In this document: in pieces, positions 8,150 to 15,927 of the stretch | Layout: the number at the start of each line of letters is the position of its first letter | Numbering within the stretch: position 1 is the stretch's first letter | NCBI GenBank assembly: GCA_945882755.1 | Contig: CAMCWS010000026.1 | Coordinates: 1 to 23,301 of the forward strand | Direction: 5' to 3' | Source of the DNA: Bordetella parapertussis | Lineage (GTDB): Bacteria; Pseudomonadota; Gammaproteobacteria; Burkholderiales; Burkholderiaceae_C | DNA: 23,301 nt | Notes under the pieces: generated by a model | The model's database searches: none | Seen by the model: only the letters and a program-made list of their open reading frames with translations | Told to the model about the DNA's origin: nothing | Translations under genes and position numbers: made by a program

Positions 8150-9244
8150 TTATTGGGTTAAGACCACTAAGGCGTTGTCTTCCCAATGGGCCCACAGGCG
8201 TTGGCCCTCTTCGAGGTTTTCATGGTCTTGATCGCGGTCGGTGTTGGTGACCGACACCTTGAGTCTGCGGTTGCCTTCGATGCGCAAGCTGTAACTGGTG
8301 TGGCTGCCAAAGTAAGACCAATCTTCCAAGACGCAAGCCATGGCGTTGTTTTTCTTTTGGGGGTCTTCAAGGCTTAACACCACTTTTTCAGGGCGCAGGG
8401 CGATGCTGACTTGCATGCCTAGGCTACCGCTGATGCCATGGCTGACATAGAAATCGCCGCTGGTGCTGCTGATGACCACATGATCGGCTTCGTACTCGGT
8501 GACCTCGCCATCAAACAGGTTCACATTGCCGACAAAGTCGGCCACAAAGCGGCAATTGGGGCTCTCATATACCTCGTTGGGCGTGCCCACTTGCAGCAAA
8601 CTGCCCTCGCTCATGACGGCGATGCGGTCGGCCATGGTCATGGCCTCGTCTTGGTCGTGGGTCACCAACACACAGGTCACGCCCACTTGTTTGATGATGT
8701 TGACCAACTCCACTTGGGTTTGTTCGCGCAGTTTTTTGTCCAAAGCACCCAAAGGTTCGTCCAGCATCAGCAATTGCGGGCGTTTGGCCAAACTGCGTGC
8801 CAAGGCGACGCGTTGTTGCTGCCCACCAGAGAGCTGGTGCGGGCTGCGCTGGGCAAATTTTTGCAATTGCACCAGTTGCAGCATGTCTTCCACCCGCTGG
8901 TTTAACTCGTCCTTGGGAACGCCGTCGCGGCGCAGCCCAAAAGCCACGTTGTCCCACACATTCATATGCGGAAACAGGGCGTAGGACTGGAACATCATGT
9001 TCATGGGGCGCTCATACGGGGGCAGGTCGGTGACATCTTGGTCCGCCAGCCAGACCCGCCCTGCGGTGGGCGTTTCAAAGCCCGCCAACATGCGCAGCAG
9101 CGTGGATTTACCGCAACCGGATGCGCCCAGCAAGGCAAAAATTTCGCCGCGGTGGATGCTCAGGTCGATGTTGTCCACAGCCAAGGTGTAACCAAAGCGT
9201 TTGGTCAGACCCTCTATGCGCAAAAAAACTTCCGAATCGTTCAT
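8150..9244 (-). CDS. potG: Polyamine-type ABC transporter ATP-binding protein (PotG-like)
   Basis: This is an ABC ATPase that powers uptake through a membrane permease, probably for putrescine or spermidine. The 364-residue protein has Walker A GASGCGKST (40-48), a Q-loop at FQSYALFPH, signature LSGGQQQR (138-145), Walker B LLMLDEP (Asp162, Glu163) and the switch His196 in VTHD. A C-terminal TOBE-like domain (about 240-360) has the ALRPEKV motif. The opening and signature regions match E. coli PotG more closely than generic sugar ATPases. Substrate is inferred only by family. No binding protein or permease genes adjoin it: it lies 25 bases after yqeY and faces pmbA. A TATAGT hexamer (9253-9258) ends eight bases before the ATG and could be its own -10. 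Confidence 0.85.
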   Translation of the reverse strand: MNDSEVFLRIEGLTKRFGYTLAVDNIDLSIHRGEIFALLGASGCGKSTLLRMLAGFETPTAGRVWLADQDVTDLPPYERPMNMMFQSYALFPHMNVWDNVAFGLRRDGVPKDELNQRVEDMLQLVQLQKFAQRSPHQLSGGQQQRVALARSLAKRPQLLMLDEPLGALDKKLREQTQVELVNIIKQVGVTCVLVTHDQDEAMTMADRIAVMSEGSLLQVGTPNEVYESPNCRFVADFVGNVNLFDGEVTEYEADHVVISSTSGDFYVSHGISGSLGMQVSIALRPEKVVLSLEDPQKKNNAMACVLEDWSYFGSHTSYSLRIEGNRRLKVSVTNTDRDQDHENLEEGQRLWAHWEDNALVVLTQ

Positions 9245-9269
9245 GGCCTGCGACTATAGAGCAAACGCT

Positions 9270-9716
9270 TTAGCCCGCCAGCGCGGCTTTCACAGCGGCG
9301 CTTACCAAACCCATATCGGCCTTACCAGCCAAGCGGGTTTTCACCGCACCCATGACCTTGCCCATGTCGCCAGCGCCTTTTGCGCCCACCTCGGCCACGA
9401 TGGCAGCCACTTCGGCTTGGATTTCTTCGGCGCTCAAGCGCTTGGGCAAATACACCTCCAAAACCGCCATTTCTGCGATTTCCACATCCGCCAAATCTTG
9501 GCGCTGTGCGGCTTGGTAAGCGGCGATAGAGTCTTTGCGTTGCTTGATGAGTTTGTCGAGGATGGCAATGACCGCGGTGTCATCGAGTTCGATGCGTTCA
9601 TCCACCTCTTTTTGCTTCATCGCCGCTTGCAACAGGCGAATGGTGCCCAAGCGAACGCTGTCTTTGGCGCGCATGGCGGTTTTCATGTCTTCGGTGATTT
9701 GGGCTTTGAGGCTCAT
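9270..9716 (-). CDS. yqeY: GatB/YqeY domain protein
   Basis: The 148-residue product starts MSLKAQITEDMKTAMRAKD and contains KQKEVDERIELDD, LIKQRKDSIAAYQ, EIAVLEVYLPKRLS and DMGKVMGAVKTRLAGKADM. These are the signature segments of the YqeY family, which resembles the tail domain of GatB in the tRNA amidotransferase. A tRNA-related role is suspected, but the function is not established. Length matches the family (about 150). It is between rpsU, from which it is separated by a strong terminator (9740-9773), and the potG-like gene 25 bases downstream. In many betaproteobacteria rpsU, yqeY, dnaG and rpoD are neighbours; here dnaG and rpoD are not present. Confidence 0.92.
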   Translation of the reverse strand: MSLKAQITEDMKTAMRAKDSVRLGTIRLLQAAMKQKEVDERIELDDTAVIAILDKLIKQRKDSIAAYQAAQRQDLADVEIAEMAVLEVYLPKRLSAEEIQAEVAAIVAEVGAKGAGDMGKVMGAVKTRLAGKADMGLVSAAVKAALAG

Positions 9717-9739
9717 GACGGCTTTCTAAAGGTCAGACG

Positions 9740-9773
9740 AAAAAAAGGCCCGCACGGTTCAAGCCGGCGAGCC
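9740..9773 (-). terminator. Rho-independent terminator after rpsU
   Basis: On the minus strand, GGCTCGCCGG (9773-9764) pairs with CCGTGCGGGCC (9757-9747) around the loop CTTGAA. The stem is about ten pairs with one bulge and one G-T wobble. It is directly followed by seven Ts (9746-9740). It stands 27 bases after the rpsU stop and before yqeY, so rpsU should be expressed well above yqeY, which would receive read-through or use another promoter. Confidence 0.85.
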
Positions 9774-9799
9774 TGGTCTTGCGCAAAGGCAGACCGAGA

Positions 9800-10012
9800 T
9801 CAGTACAGTTTCTTGGGCAACTGCATGCTGCGAACACGCTTGTAATGGCGTTTCACGGCAGCGGCTTTTTTGCGCTTGCGCTCAGCGGTGGGTTTTTCGT
9901 AGAACTCACGGGCACGCAAGTCGGTGAGCAAGCCCAGTTTTTCGATGGTGCGCTTGAAACGACGTAAGGCAACGTCAAAGGGTTCGTTTTCTTTTACACG
10001 GATGGTGGTCAT
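9800..10012 (-). CDS. rpsU: 30S ribosomal protein S21
   Basis: S21 is a small, very basic protein of the 30S subunit that helps translation initiation near the anti-Shine-Dalgarno end of 16S rRNA. The 70-residue product reads [20 protein letters not shown], then an [26 protein letters not shown] segment with the typical Arg/Lys-rich helix, ending PKKLY. Length and sequence match the family exactly. ATG 10012 is used; earlier in-frame TTG codons are not needed. The leader of about 110 bases runs from a strong promoter (10132-10159), and the gene ends in a strong terminator (9740-9773). No convincing Shine-Dalgarno precedes the ATG, which fits the reported tendency of S21 genes to have weak initiation signals, but this is inference. 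Confidence 0.97.
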
Positions 10013-10086
10013 TGACAACAATTTTCAAAATGTGCGCCCAAAGTTTGAAGAAGATCGGACTTCAAAATCTGGGTAAGCGGTGGTTT

Positions 10087-10119
10087 CCCAACTTGGATAG
10101 GGCTGTTGGGGCTTGAGCC
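10087..10119 (-). promoter_or_regulatory. Two hairpins in the rpsU leader
   Basis: Within the predicted rpsU 5' leader, CCCAAC (10087-10092) and GTTGGG (10105-10110) pair with a 12-base loop, and GGC (10110-10112) and GCC (10117-10119) form a small adjacent stem. The structures share base 10110 and may be alternatives. They could contribute to leader-based control of S21 synthesis, but this is only a sequence observation. Confidence 0.3.
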
Positions 10120-10131
10120 AAAAAGTTCGCC

Positions 10132-10159
10132 ATTATATCGGTTTCAGCCGCTGCGCCAA
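10132..10159 (-). promoter_or_regulatory. Strong sigma-70-type promoter for rpsU
   Basis: On the minus strand a -35-like TTGGCG (10159-10154) is followed by a 16-base spacer and a perfect -10, TATAAT (10137-10132). The -10 overlaps the stop codon of the flavoprotein gene, so the rpsU promoter lies in the tail of the preceding gene. Transcription would start near 10125, giving a leader of about 113 bases before the rpsU ATG. Confidence 0.65.
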
Positions 10160-11374
10160 GGCTTGAGCGCAAGCAAAGCCGCTGGACCATGCCCATTGGA
10201 AGTTGTAGCCGCCCAGCCAACCGGTGATATCGACCACTTCGCCAATGAAATAAAGCCCCGGCTGGCGCGATTCCATGGTTTGCTGGGACAGCTCTGCGGT
10301 GTCCACACCACCGGCGGTGACCTCGGCCTTGGCATAGCCTTCGGTGCCAGAAGGGGTGAGGCTCCACTGGCTCAGCGCCTGTGCCAACTGGTGTAAAGCA
10401 TTGTCGGGCGTGTCGGGCAGGCTGCGCTGCCAAGCGCTGTTGTGCGCTGTCCAAGTGTCGGCCAAACGCGAGGGTAGCCAAGCCGCCAGCGCATTGGCCA
10501 GCTGTTTTTTGGAGGATTGCTTGGCTTCAATCAACACCTGCGCAAGCTCAGTTTGGGGGGCCAAATTCAGCTGAATGGAGCTGCCAGCCTGCCAGTAGCT
10601 GGAAATTTGCAGCACCGCAGGACCGGACAAGCCTCGGTGTGTGAACAGCAGATCTTCCTCGAACAAGGTGCGCTGTTTCCCGGTGCCGGTGCTGATGTCC
10701 ACCGGCAAGGACAAACCCGCCAAAGTTGCAAACGGCTGCCAGTCGGCGGAGTTGAAGGTGAGTGGCACCAAAGCGGGGCGGGGTGCGACCACCTTCAAGC
10801 CAAACTGCTTGGCAAGGCGATAGCCTAGGTCGGTGGCGCCAATTTTAGGAATCGAGAGACCGCCGCTAGCCACCACCACCGCCTTAGCCTGTACCTCGCC
10901 TTGGCTGGTTTGTGCGCTGTAGGCGTGGCTTGTGGCATCGCTGAACTGCAGGTTTTGCAGGCTGCAAGGCTGCCAACGGGTGACCGCGCCACCCATGGCA
11001 CCGGCATCGCATTCGCGCAGCAGCATATCGATCAGGTCTTGGGCGCTGCGATCGCAAAACAGCTGCCCCTTGTGCTTCTCGTGGAAAGCGATTCCGTGTT
11101 TGTGCACCAGGGCCACAAAATCAGCAGCGGTGTAGCGACTTAAAGCGCTGCGGGCGAATTGCGGGTTCTCGCCCAAAAAATGCTTGTGCGGCGAGCGTGG
11201 GTCGATGTCGCTGTTGGTGAAATTGCTGCGCCCACCGCCCGAGATGCGGATTTTTTCTGCCACCTTGGGGCTGTGGTCGATCAGCAGCACCTGCAAACCT
11301 TGTTGTGCTGCCACCCCTGCGCAAAACAGCCCTGCGGCCCCCGCGCCGATGATCAGCACATCGACCTGGGTCAT
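10133..11374 (-). CDS. HI0933/YhiN-family FAD-dependent flavoprotein
   Basis: The 413-residue protein begins with a dinucleotide-binding Rossmann motif, VLIIGAGAAGLFCAG (G10-x-G12-x-x-G15), followed by an SGGGRSNFTN loop. These are hallmarks of the HI0933-like family (E. coli YhiN), to which predicted FAD-dependent oxidoreductases belong. Later features are VVASGGLSIPKIGATDLGYRLAKQ, PVDISTGTGKQRTLFEEDLLFTHRGLSGPAVLQIS, and a C-terminal FAD-closing segment GLYFIGEVVDITGWLGGYNFQWAWSSG. Substrate is unknown. Its ATG overlaps the hydrolase stop in an ATGA junction (11371-11374), so the two are probably cotranslated. The rpsU promoter lies in its 3' end. Confidence 0.9.
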   Translation of the reverse strand: MTQVDVLIIGAGAAGLFCAGVAAQQGLQVLLIDHSPKVAEKIRISGGGRSNFTNSDIDPRSPHKHFLGENPQFARSALSRYTAADFVALVHKHGIAFHEKHKGQLFCDRSAQDLIDMLLRECDAGAMGGAVTRWQPCSLQNLQFSDATSHAYSAQTSQGEVQAKAVVVASGGLSIPKIGATDLGYRLAKQFGLKVVAPRPALVPLTFNSADWQPFATLAGLSLPVDISTGTGKQRTLFEEDLLFTHRGLSGPAVLQISSYWQAGSSIQLNLAPQTELAQVLIEAKQSSKKQLANALAAWLPSRLADTWTAHNSAWQRSLPDTPDNALHQLAQALSQWSLTPSGTEGYAKAEVTAGGVDTAELSQQTMESRQPGLYFIGEVVDITGWLGGYNFQWAWSSGFACAQALAQRLKPI

Positions 11375-12279
11375 GGCTGGTTCAAAAACGCTTCGATGTG
11401 TTGTGCCAGCTCAAGGGGGCGGTCGTGGTGCATCATGTGACCGGCGTCTTGGATGACCACGCTGTGGACATCTGGTACCGACTTCAAGCGTTCGTGGTAC
11501 TCGGCCAAGGTGTAGCGGCCCTTCCACCATTGGTCCATGCTGTTGTCGCTGGCTTCCACGTTCAGCACGGGTGCGGTGATGCGCTGGTACATGGCCAAAA
11601 TTTCGTCCACATGGAACAAGTTGGCGTTGGTCACTTTGTGAGCGGCGTGACCCAAAATTTCCCACTCGCCTTGGGCGTTGGCTTGGGCCCAATGTTGTGC
11701 CAACCATTCGGCTTTGTCGGTGGGCAAACGCGGGTTGGTTTTCATCAGGCGTTGCGCCACTGCGTTGGCACTGGGGTAGGTGCGCAAGGCCTTTTCGCCT
11801 TGGCGCAAGGCTTTCATCTCGTCCATCCACTGGGCGCAGCGGGTGGGGGCTTGTTCAGGTTTTGTGGCGGCCAGTCCAAAGCCTTCCAAATTGATGAGGC
11901 GGCGGATACGGGTGGGGCGGATACCAGCGTACTGCATGACCACATTACCGCCCATGCTGTGGCCCAACAGGTCGATCGGCCCCTCGGGCTGGAAGTGGTC
12001 GATCAGGGCGTCAAGGTCGGCCAAGTAGTCGGGGAACCAAAAATTGTCCACCTCGCCGGGGTGGGTCAAGCCATAGCCGCGCCAGTCGGGCGCGATGATG
12101 TGGCGGTCGACTTTGAGCGCATCGATCACGAACTGGAACGAGGCGCTGACATCCATCCAGCCATGCACCATGAAAAGTGGCAAAACACCCGTTTGGGGTG
12201 TTCCCCATTCCCGGACGTGGTAATTCAGATGGCGCAGCGGGACGAAGCTGCTGCGCGAGGGGCGTTGGACTTGGTACAT
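11371..12279 (-). CDS. Alpha/beta-fold hydrolase
   Basis: The product is 302 residues from ATG 12279 (MYQVQRPSRSSFVPLRHL). It shows the alpha/beta-hydrolase layout: oxyanion HGW (39-41), DWRGYGLT, the nucleophile elbow GHSMGGN with Ser108, and a late catalytic-type His281 in AGHMMHH. Substrate is not apparent; esterase or epoxide-hydrolase-like activity is possible. Candidate starts at 12291 (MISAMYQ) and 12306 also exist; 12279 is preferred because homologues begin a few residues before the RSS-x-VPLRHL segment, and no start has a good Shine-Dalgarno. Divergent from the acyl-CoA synthetase, the two starts are only 25 bases apart. Its TGA overlaps the flavoprotein ATG. Confidence 0.88.
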   Translation of the reverse strand: MYQVQRPSRSSFVPLRHLNYHVREWGTPQTGVLPLFMVHGWMDVSASFQFVIDALKVDRHIIAPDWRGYGLTHPGEVDNFWFPDYLADLDALIDHFQPEGPIDLLGHSMGGNVVMQYAGIRPTRIRRLINLEGFGLAATKPEQAPTRCAQWMDEMKALRQGEKALRTYPSANAVAQRLMKTNPRLPTDKAEWLAQHWAQANAQGEWEILGHAAHKVTNANLFHVDEILAMYQRITAPVLNVEASDNSMDQWWKGRYTLAEYHERLKSVPDVHSVVIQDAGHMMHHDRPLELAQHIEAFLNQP

Positions 12280-12304
12280 TGCGCTGATCATAAGGACGTC
12301 TTGC

Positions 12305-14053
12305 ATGACCACCCGTCACCTCTTGGACAACCACGCGCCCATGCTGTCGCAATTTCGCTGGCAGGTGCCCCCCCAATTCAACATCGCTGAGGTGTGTGTC
12401 AGGCGTTGGGCCCAGCATTCGCACACCGCGAACCGGCTGGCCGTCATCACACACCATGCGGATGCCCCCGCCGAGCAACACAGTTTTGCCCAAATTCAAG
12501 CCGCTGCCGATGCCTTGAGCCAAGTGCTGGCGGCCCAAGGTGTGCAAGCAGGCGACCGCGTGGCCGTGGTGCTGCCCCAGCGCTTCGAGACCGTGGTGGC
12601 TTACATGGCGATTTGGCAAATGGGCGCGGTGGTCATGCCCTTGTCGCAACTATTTGGCCCCGAGGCGCTGCAATACCGTTTGCAAGACTCAGCCGCGGTG
12701 CTGGCCATCGTGGACCATGTGTCTTCCTCTGTTGTGGCCGAATTGAAAAGCAGTTGTCCCGCATTGCGTGTTTGCATTGGCGTGGATGCAGGCTGCGCCG
12801 AGCTGATTTTTGATGGACAAGCCCATCAGGCCCATGGGTCGACCGAGGACTGGCCGCTTCATCCCACTGTGGCCCGCGACCCAGCCGTCTTGATTTATAC
12901 CAGCGGCACCACCGGACCGCCCAAGGGCGCGTTGATTCCGCACCAAGCCTTGATCGGCAACCTCACCGGCTTTGTCTGCAGCCAAAACTGGTTTGGTTTT
13001 GCGCCCAATGGCAAGCCCGTGCAAGGCGATGAACTGCCTTCGGGCAGCCATGCGGTGATGTGGTCACCGGCCGACTGGACCTGGACCGGCGGCCTGATGG
13101 ATGCCTTGTTACCCAGCTTGTATTTCGGGCGGCCCATCGTGGCTTGGGCTGGACGGTTTTCGGCGGAATTGGCGTTTGGTTTGATGCAGCAACACCGCGT
13201 GACCCACACGTTTTTGTTCCCCACGGCTTTGAAGGCCATGATGAAGGCCTACCCGCATCCGGCAACGCAGTTCCAGCTGGATTTGCAAGCCATCATGAGC
13301 GCGGGTGAGGCGGTAGGCGACGCGGTCTTCGCCTACTGCCAAGCCGAGTTGGGCGTGACCGTGAACGAGATGTTCGGCCAGACAGAGATCAATTACATCG
13401 TCGGCAATTGCGCCATGAATGGCGACACTACGGATGGCGTGGGTTGGCCGGCCAAGCCCAGCAGCATGGGTCGCGCCTACCCTGGGCACCGTGTGGCGGT
13501 GATCGACGAAGAAGGCCAAGAATGTCCTGTGGGTGTGCCCGGTGACGTGGCTTTGCACCGGCTCGATATGCACGGCGAGCCTGACCCGATTTTCTTTTTG
13601 GGCTATTGGAACCAGCCCGAGGCGACAGCCAGCAAGTACAGTGGCGATTGGTGCCGCACTGGGGACCTAGCTACCCGCGATGCCGACGGTTACCTTTGGT
13701 ACCAAGGCCGCGCAGATGATGTGTTCAAGGCGGCGGGTTACCGCATCGGTCCCAGCGAAATTGAAAACTGCTTGGTCAAGCACCCGGCTGTGGCCAATGC
13801 CGCTGTGGTGCCCAAACCCGACCGAGAGCGCGGCAACTTGGTGAAGGCCTATGTGGTGTTGTCGGTGGGCTTCAGCGCTTCAGACGCTTTGGTGCGTGAT
13901 CTGCAAGACCATGTGCGGGGCCTGCTGGCGCCTTATGAATACCCCAAGGAAATTGAATTCATCGACGCCTTGCCCATGACCACCACGGGCAAGGTGCAGA
14001 GGCGGGTGCTCAGGTTGCAGGAAGAGGAGCGGGCCAGCCAACTCACACCCTGA
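12305..14053 (+). CDS. AMP-forming acyl-CoA synthetase
   Basis: This encodes a 582-residue member of the ANL adenylating superfamily, which activates a carboxylic acid with ATP to acyl-AMP and then transfers it to CoA. Landmarks are the phosphate-binding loop YTSGTTGPPKG (198-208), GGLMDALLPSLYFGRPIV, the acyl-AMP motif NEMFGQTEINY, the hinge region GDWCRTGD, the A8 loop GYRIGPSEIEN (478-488) and the catalytic lysine K563 in TTTGKVQRR. The overall architecture resembles medium-chain/benzoate-type synthetases (MACS), but the substrate cannot be read from sequence. The ATG at 12305 has AAGGA (12292-12296) eight bases upstream. It converges on the SDR gene with an 11-base overlap at its 3' end. 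Confidence 0.92.
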   Translation: MTTRHLLDNHAPMLSQFRWQVPPQFNIAEVCVRRWAQHSHTANRLAVITHHADAPAEQHSFAQIQAAADALSQVLAAQGVQAGDRVAVVLPQRFETVVAYMAIWQMGAVVMPLSQLFGPEALQYRLQDSAAVLAIVDHVSSSVVAELKSSCPALRVCIGVDAGCAELIFDGQAHQAHGSTEDWPLHPTVARDPAVLIYTSGTTGPPKGALIPHQALIGNLTGFVCSQNWFGFAPNGKPVQGDELPSGSHAVMWSPADWTWTGGLMDALLPSLYFGRPIVAWAGRFSAELAFGLMQQHRVTHTFLFPTALKAMMKAYPHPATQFQLDLQAIMSAGEAVGDAVFAYCQAELGVTVNEMFGQTEINYIVGNCAMNGDTTDGVGWPAKPSSMGRAYPGHRVAVIDEEGQECPVGVPGDVALHRLDMHGEPDPIFFLGYWNQPEATASKYSGDWCRTGDLATRDADGYLWYQGRADDVFKAAGYRIGPSEIENCLVKHPAVANAAVVPKPDRERGNLVKAYVVLSVGFSASDALVRDLQDHVRGLLAPYEYPKEIEFIDALPMTTTGKVQRRVLRLQEEERASQLTP

Positions 14054-14822
14054 GCGCTGGCAATCCCACACCAGTCGCCTCGAATCCCCCATCCACCGCC
14101 ACCACCTGGCCGGTGAGGTAGCTGGCTTCCTCGGACGCCAAAAACACAATCACACGGCCAATCTCGGCTTCGCTGCCATAGCGGTTCAATGGAATAGCGT
14201 CGTGGTAGGCGCTGATGATTTCCGGGCTGTGTACCGCCATGGCGAGCTTGGTTCTCACTGGGCCGGGGGCCACGCAATTCACCCGAATGCCATATTCCCC
14301 CAACTCCACCGCCTGTTGTTTGGTCATGTGAATGACCGCTGCTTTGGAGGTGCCGTAGGCCACGCGCAGGGTAGAGGCTCGCAGACCGGAGATGGAACCG
14401 ATATTGACGATGGCACCACGGCTTTGGCGAAGCGCGGGGATGACGGCTTGCGAGCATAAAAACACGCCATCCAAGTTGGTCCGCATCACGGTTTGCCAGC
14501 GAGCGAAGCTGGTTTCTTCAATCGGCCCGAAGTCGGCAACCCCCGCGTTGTTCACCAGTGCGTCAATGCGCCCAGACCAGTCCAGCACGGTTTGCACCAT
14601 GGCCGCCACTTGGTGCTCCTCAGACACATCGCAGTCCACAGGCAGCACTTTTTGCAGGCCATTGGCGGCGCGGTGCAGTTCTTCACTGTCGCGGTCGACC
14701 ATGGCCACTTGGTAGCCCTTGGCCAAAAAAAGTTGGGTGGTGGCTAAACCGATGCCGCGAGCGGCGCCGGTGACGATGGCAGTGGGGGTGGTCTGTATAT
14801 TCATGGCTGCATTTTCAGCCAT
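14043..14822 (-). CDS. Short-chain dehydrogenase/reductase (SDR)
   Basis: This is a 259-residue classical SDR using NAD(P)H. It has the cofactor glycine motif TGAARGIG (18-25), NNAG (91-94), and the catalytic Ser143, Tyr156 and Lys160 (YGTSK). A conserved late segment PGPVRTKLA and a C-terminal SYLTGQVVAVDGG follow. An Asp after beta-2 (MVDRD) suggests NAD+ preference. Substrate unknown; 3-oxoacyl or alcohol dehydrogenase roles are possible. ATG 14822 (MAENAAMNIQ) is chosen because GGGGTGA lies just upstream; ATG 14804 (MNIQTTP) is the alternative. It overlaps the acyl-CoA synthetase tail by 11 bases and is divergent from the aldo/keto reductase, 25 bases away. Confidence 0.9.
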   Translation of the reverse strand: MAENAAMNIQTTPTAIVTGAARGIGLATTQLFLAKGYQVAMVDRDSEELHRAANGLQKVLPVDCDVSEEHQVAAMVQTVLDWSGRIDALVNNAGVADFGPIEETSFARWQTVMRTNLDGVFLCSQAVIPALRQSRGAIVNIGSISGLRASTLRVAYGTSKAAVIHMTKQQAVELGEYGIRVNCVAPGPVRTKLAMAVHSPEIISAYHDAIPLNRYGSEAEIGRVIVFLASEEASYLTGQVVAVDGGFEATGVGLPALRV

Positions 14823-14840
14823 CTTCACCCCACGTAAACT
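14812..14840 (+). promoter_or_regulatory. Candidate promoter of the aldo/keto reductase, very close to its start codon
   Basis: TTTTCA (14812-14817) and TAAACT (14835-14840) are spaced by exactly 17 bases; each matches the -35 and -10 consensus at four of six positions. The -10 ends seven bases before the ATG at 14848, so transcription would begin at or beside the start codon. No Shine-Dalgarno fits in the gap. Overlaps the SDR start on the other strand. Confidence 0.4.
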
Positions 14841-14847
14841 CCGCCCC

Positions 14848-15924
14848 ATGAACAAACTTGACCTCACCCCCGTTCGCTTGGGTCAAAGCGATTTGCACGT
14901 CACCCCCATTTGCTTGGGCACCATGACCTTTGGTCAACAGGTGGACGAAGCCACCAGCTACACGATCATGGACCACAGCATCGCGCGTGGCGTCAACTTC
15001 TTTGACACCGCCGAGATGTACGCGGTGCCGCCCACGGCCGACACCTATGGTTTTACCGAAACCTACATTGGCAACTGGTTGTCTAAGCGACCCGGTATGC
15101 GCCAAAAAATCGTGCTGGCCACCAAAGTAGCGGGCCCCTCACGCGGCATGCCTTGGGTACGTGCAGGCGAGGGCATGACCGCGGCCGACATCTTGGCTTC
15201 TTGTGACGCCAGCTTGAAGCGCCTGAAAACCGATGTCATCGATCTGTACCAAATCCATTGGCCCGAGCGCCATGTGCCTATCTTTGGCGCGATGTACTAC
15301 GACCCCTCCAAAGAAAAGTCTGTCACACCCATCCACGAACAGTTGGAAGCCATGAGCCAGTTGGTGAAAGCCGGCAAGGTGCGCTACATCGGTTTGTCCA
15401 ATGAAACCTCTTATGGTGTGCATGAATTTGTTCGCTTGGCCGAACAGCACAATTTACCCCGCGTGGCCTCGGTGCAAAACGTCTATTGTTTGATCAACCG
15501 CATTTTGGACAACGGTTTGGACGAAACCATGCACCGCTTGGACGTGTCTTTGCTGGCGTATTCACCCTTGGGCTTTGGTTTGCTGACCGGCAAGTACGAT
15601 GCCTCGGGTATCACTGGCGAGAACGCACCCAAGGAAGCCCGTATCAGCAAATACGAGAGCATGCGCAAGCAGCGCTGGGGTCGCCCCGAGGCACTGGAGG
15701 CTTCCAAGCGCTACAACGCCTTGGCGCAAGCCAACGGCATGACGCCCACCCAAATGGCTTTGGCGTTTTGCTACACCAACTGGCGTGTGGCCAGCACCAT
15801 CATTGGCGTGACCTCGGTGGCGCAACTCGATGACGACTTGAACGCCTGGGGCACCAAGCTGTCGCCCGATGTGTTGGCTGCCATTGACGCGATCCGCTTG
15901 GAGATGCGCGACCCCGCGATTTAA
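14848..15924 (+). CDS. Tas-like aldo/keto reductase
   Basis: The product has 358 residues and the NADP(H)-dependent aldo/keto reductase fold. The catalytic tetrad is visible: Asp53 and Tyr58 (FFDTAEMY), Lys93 (VLATKVAG) and His137 (DLYQIHWPER). A SPLGFGLLTGKY segment and a late TSVAQLDDDL cofactor segment are typical. The family also includes E. coli Tas, which complements prephenate dehydrogenase defects; length and the PVRLGQSDLHVTPICLGTMTFG opening fit that branch. The physiological substrate is unknown. ATG 14848 is preferred over longer open sequence upstream, which is antisense to the SDR. It is followed after three bases by plsY, so they likely share a transcript. Confidence 0.9.
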   Translation: MNKLDLTPVRLGQSDLHVTPICLGTMTFGQQVDEATSYTIMDHSIARGVNFFDTAEMYAVPPTADTYGFTETYIGNWLSKRPGMRQKIVLATKVAGPSRGMPWVRAGEGMTAADILASCDASLKRLKTDVIDLYQIHWPERHVPIFGAMYYDPSKEKSVTPIHEQLEAMSQLVKAGKVRYIGLSNETSYGVHEFVRLAEQHNLPRVASVQNVYCLINRILDNGLDETMHRLDVSLLAYSPLGFGLLTGKYDASGITGENAPKEARISKYESMRKQRWGRPEALEASKRYNALAQANGMTPTQMALAFCYTNWRVASTIIGVTSVAQLDDDLNAWGTKLSPDVLAAIDAIRLEMRDPAI

Positions 15925-15927
15925 GCC

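Noticed and set aside
8150..9244. A complete polyamine uptake operon.
   Set aside because: Neighbouring genes are yqeY and pmbA; no permease or binding protein adjoins it in the window.
11398..12390. A 330-codon plus-strand frame opposite the alpha/beta hydrolase.
   Set aside because: It is a His/Gly/Val-rich antisense product with no domain, and the hydrolase on the other strand has its catalytic motifs intact.
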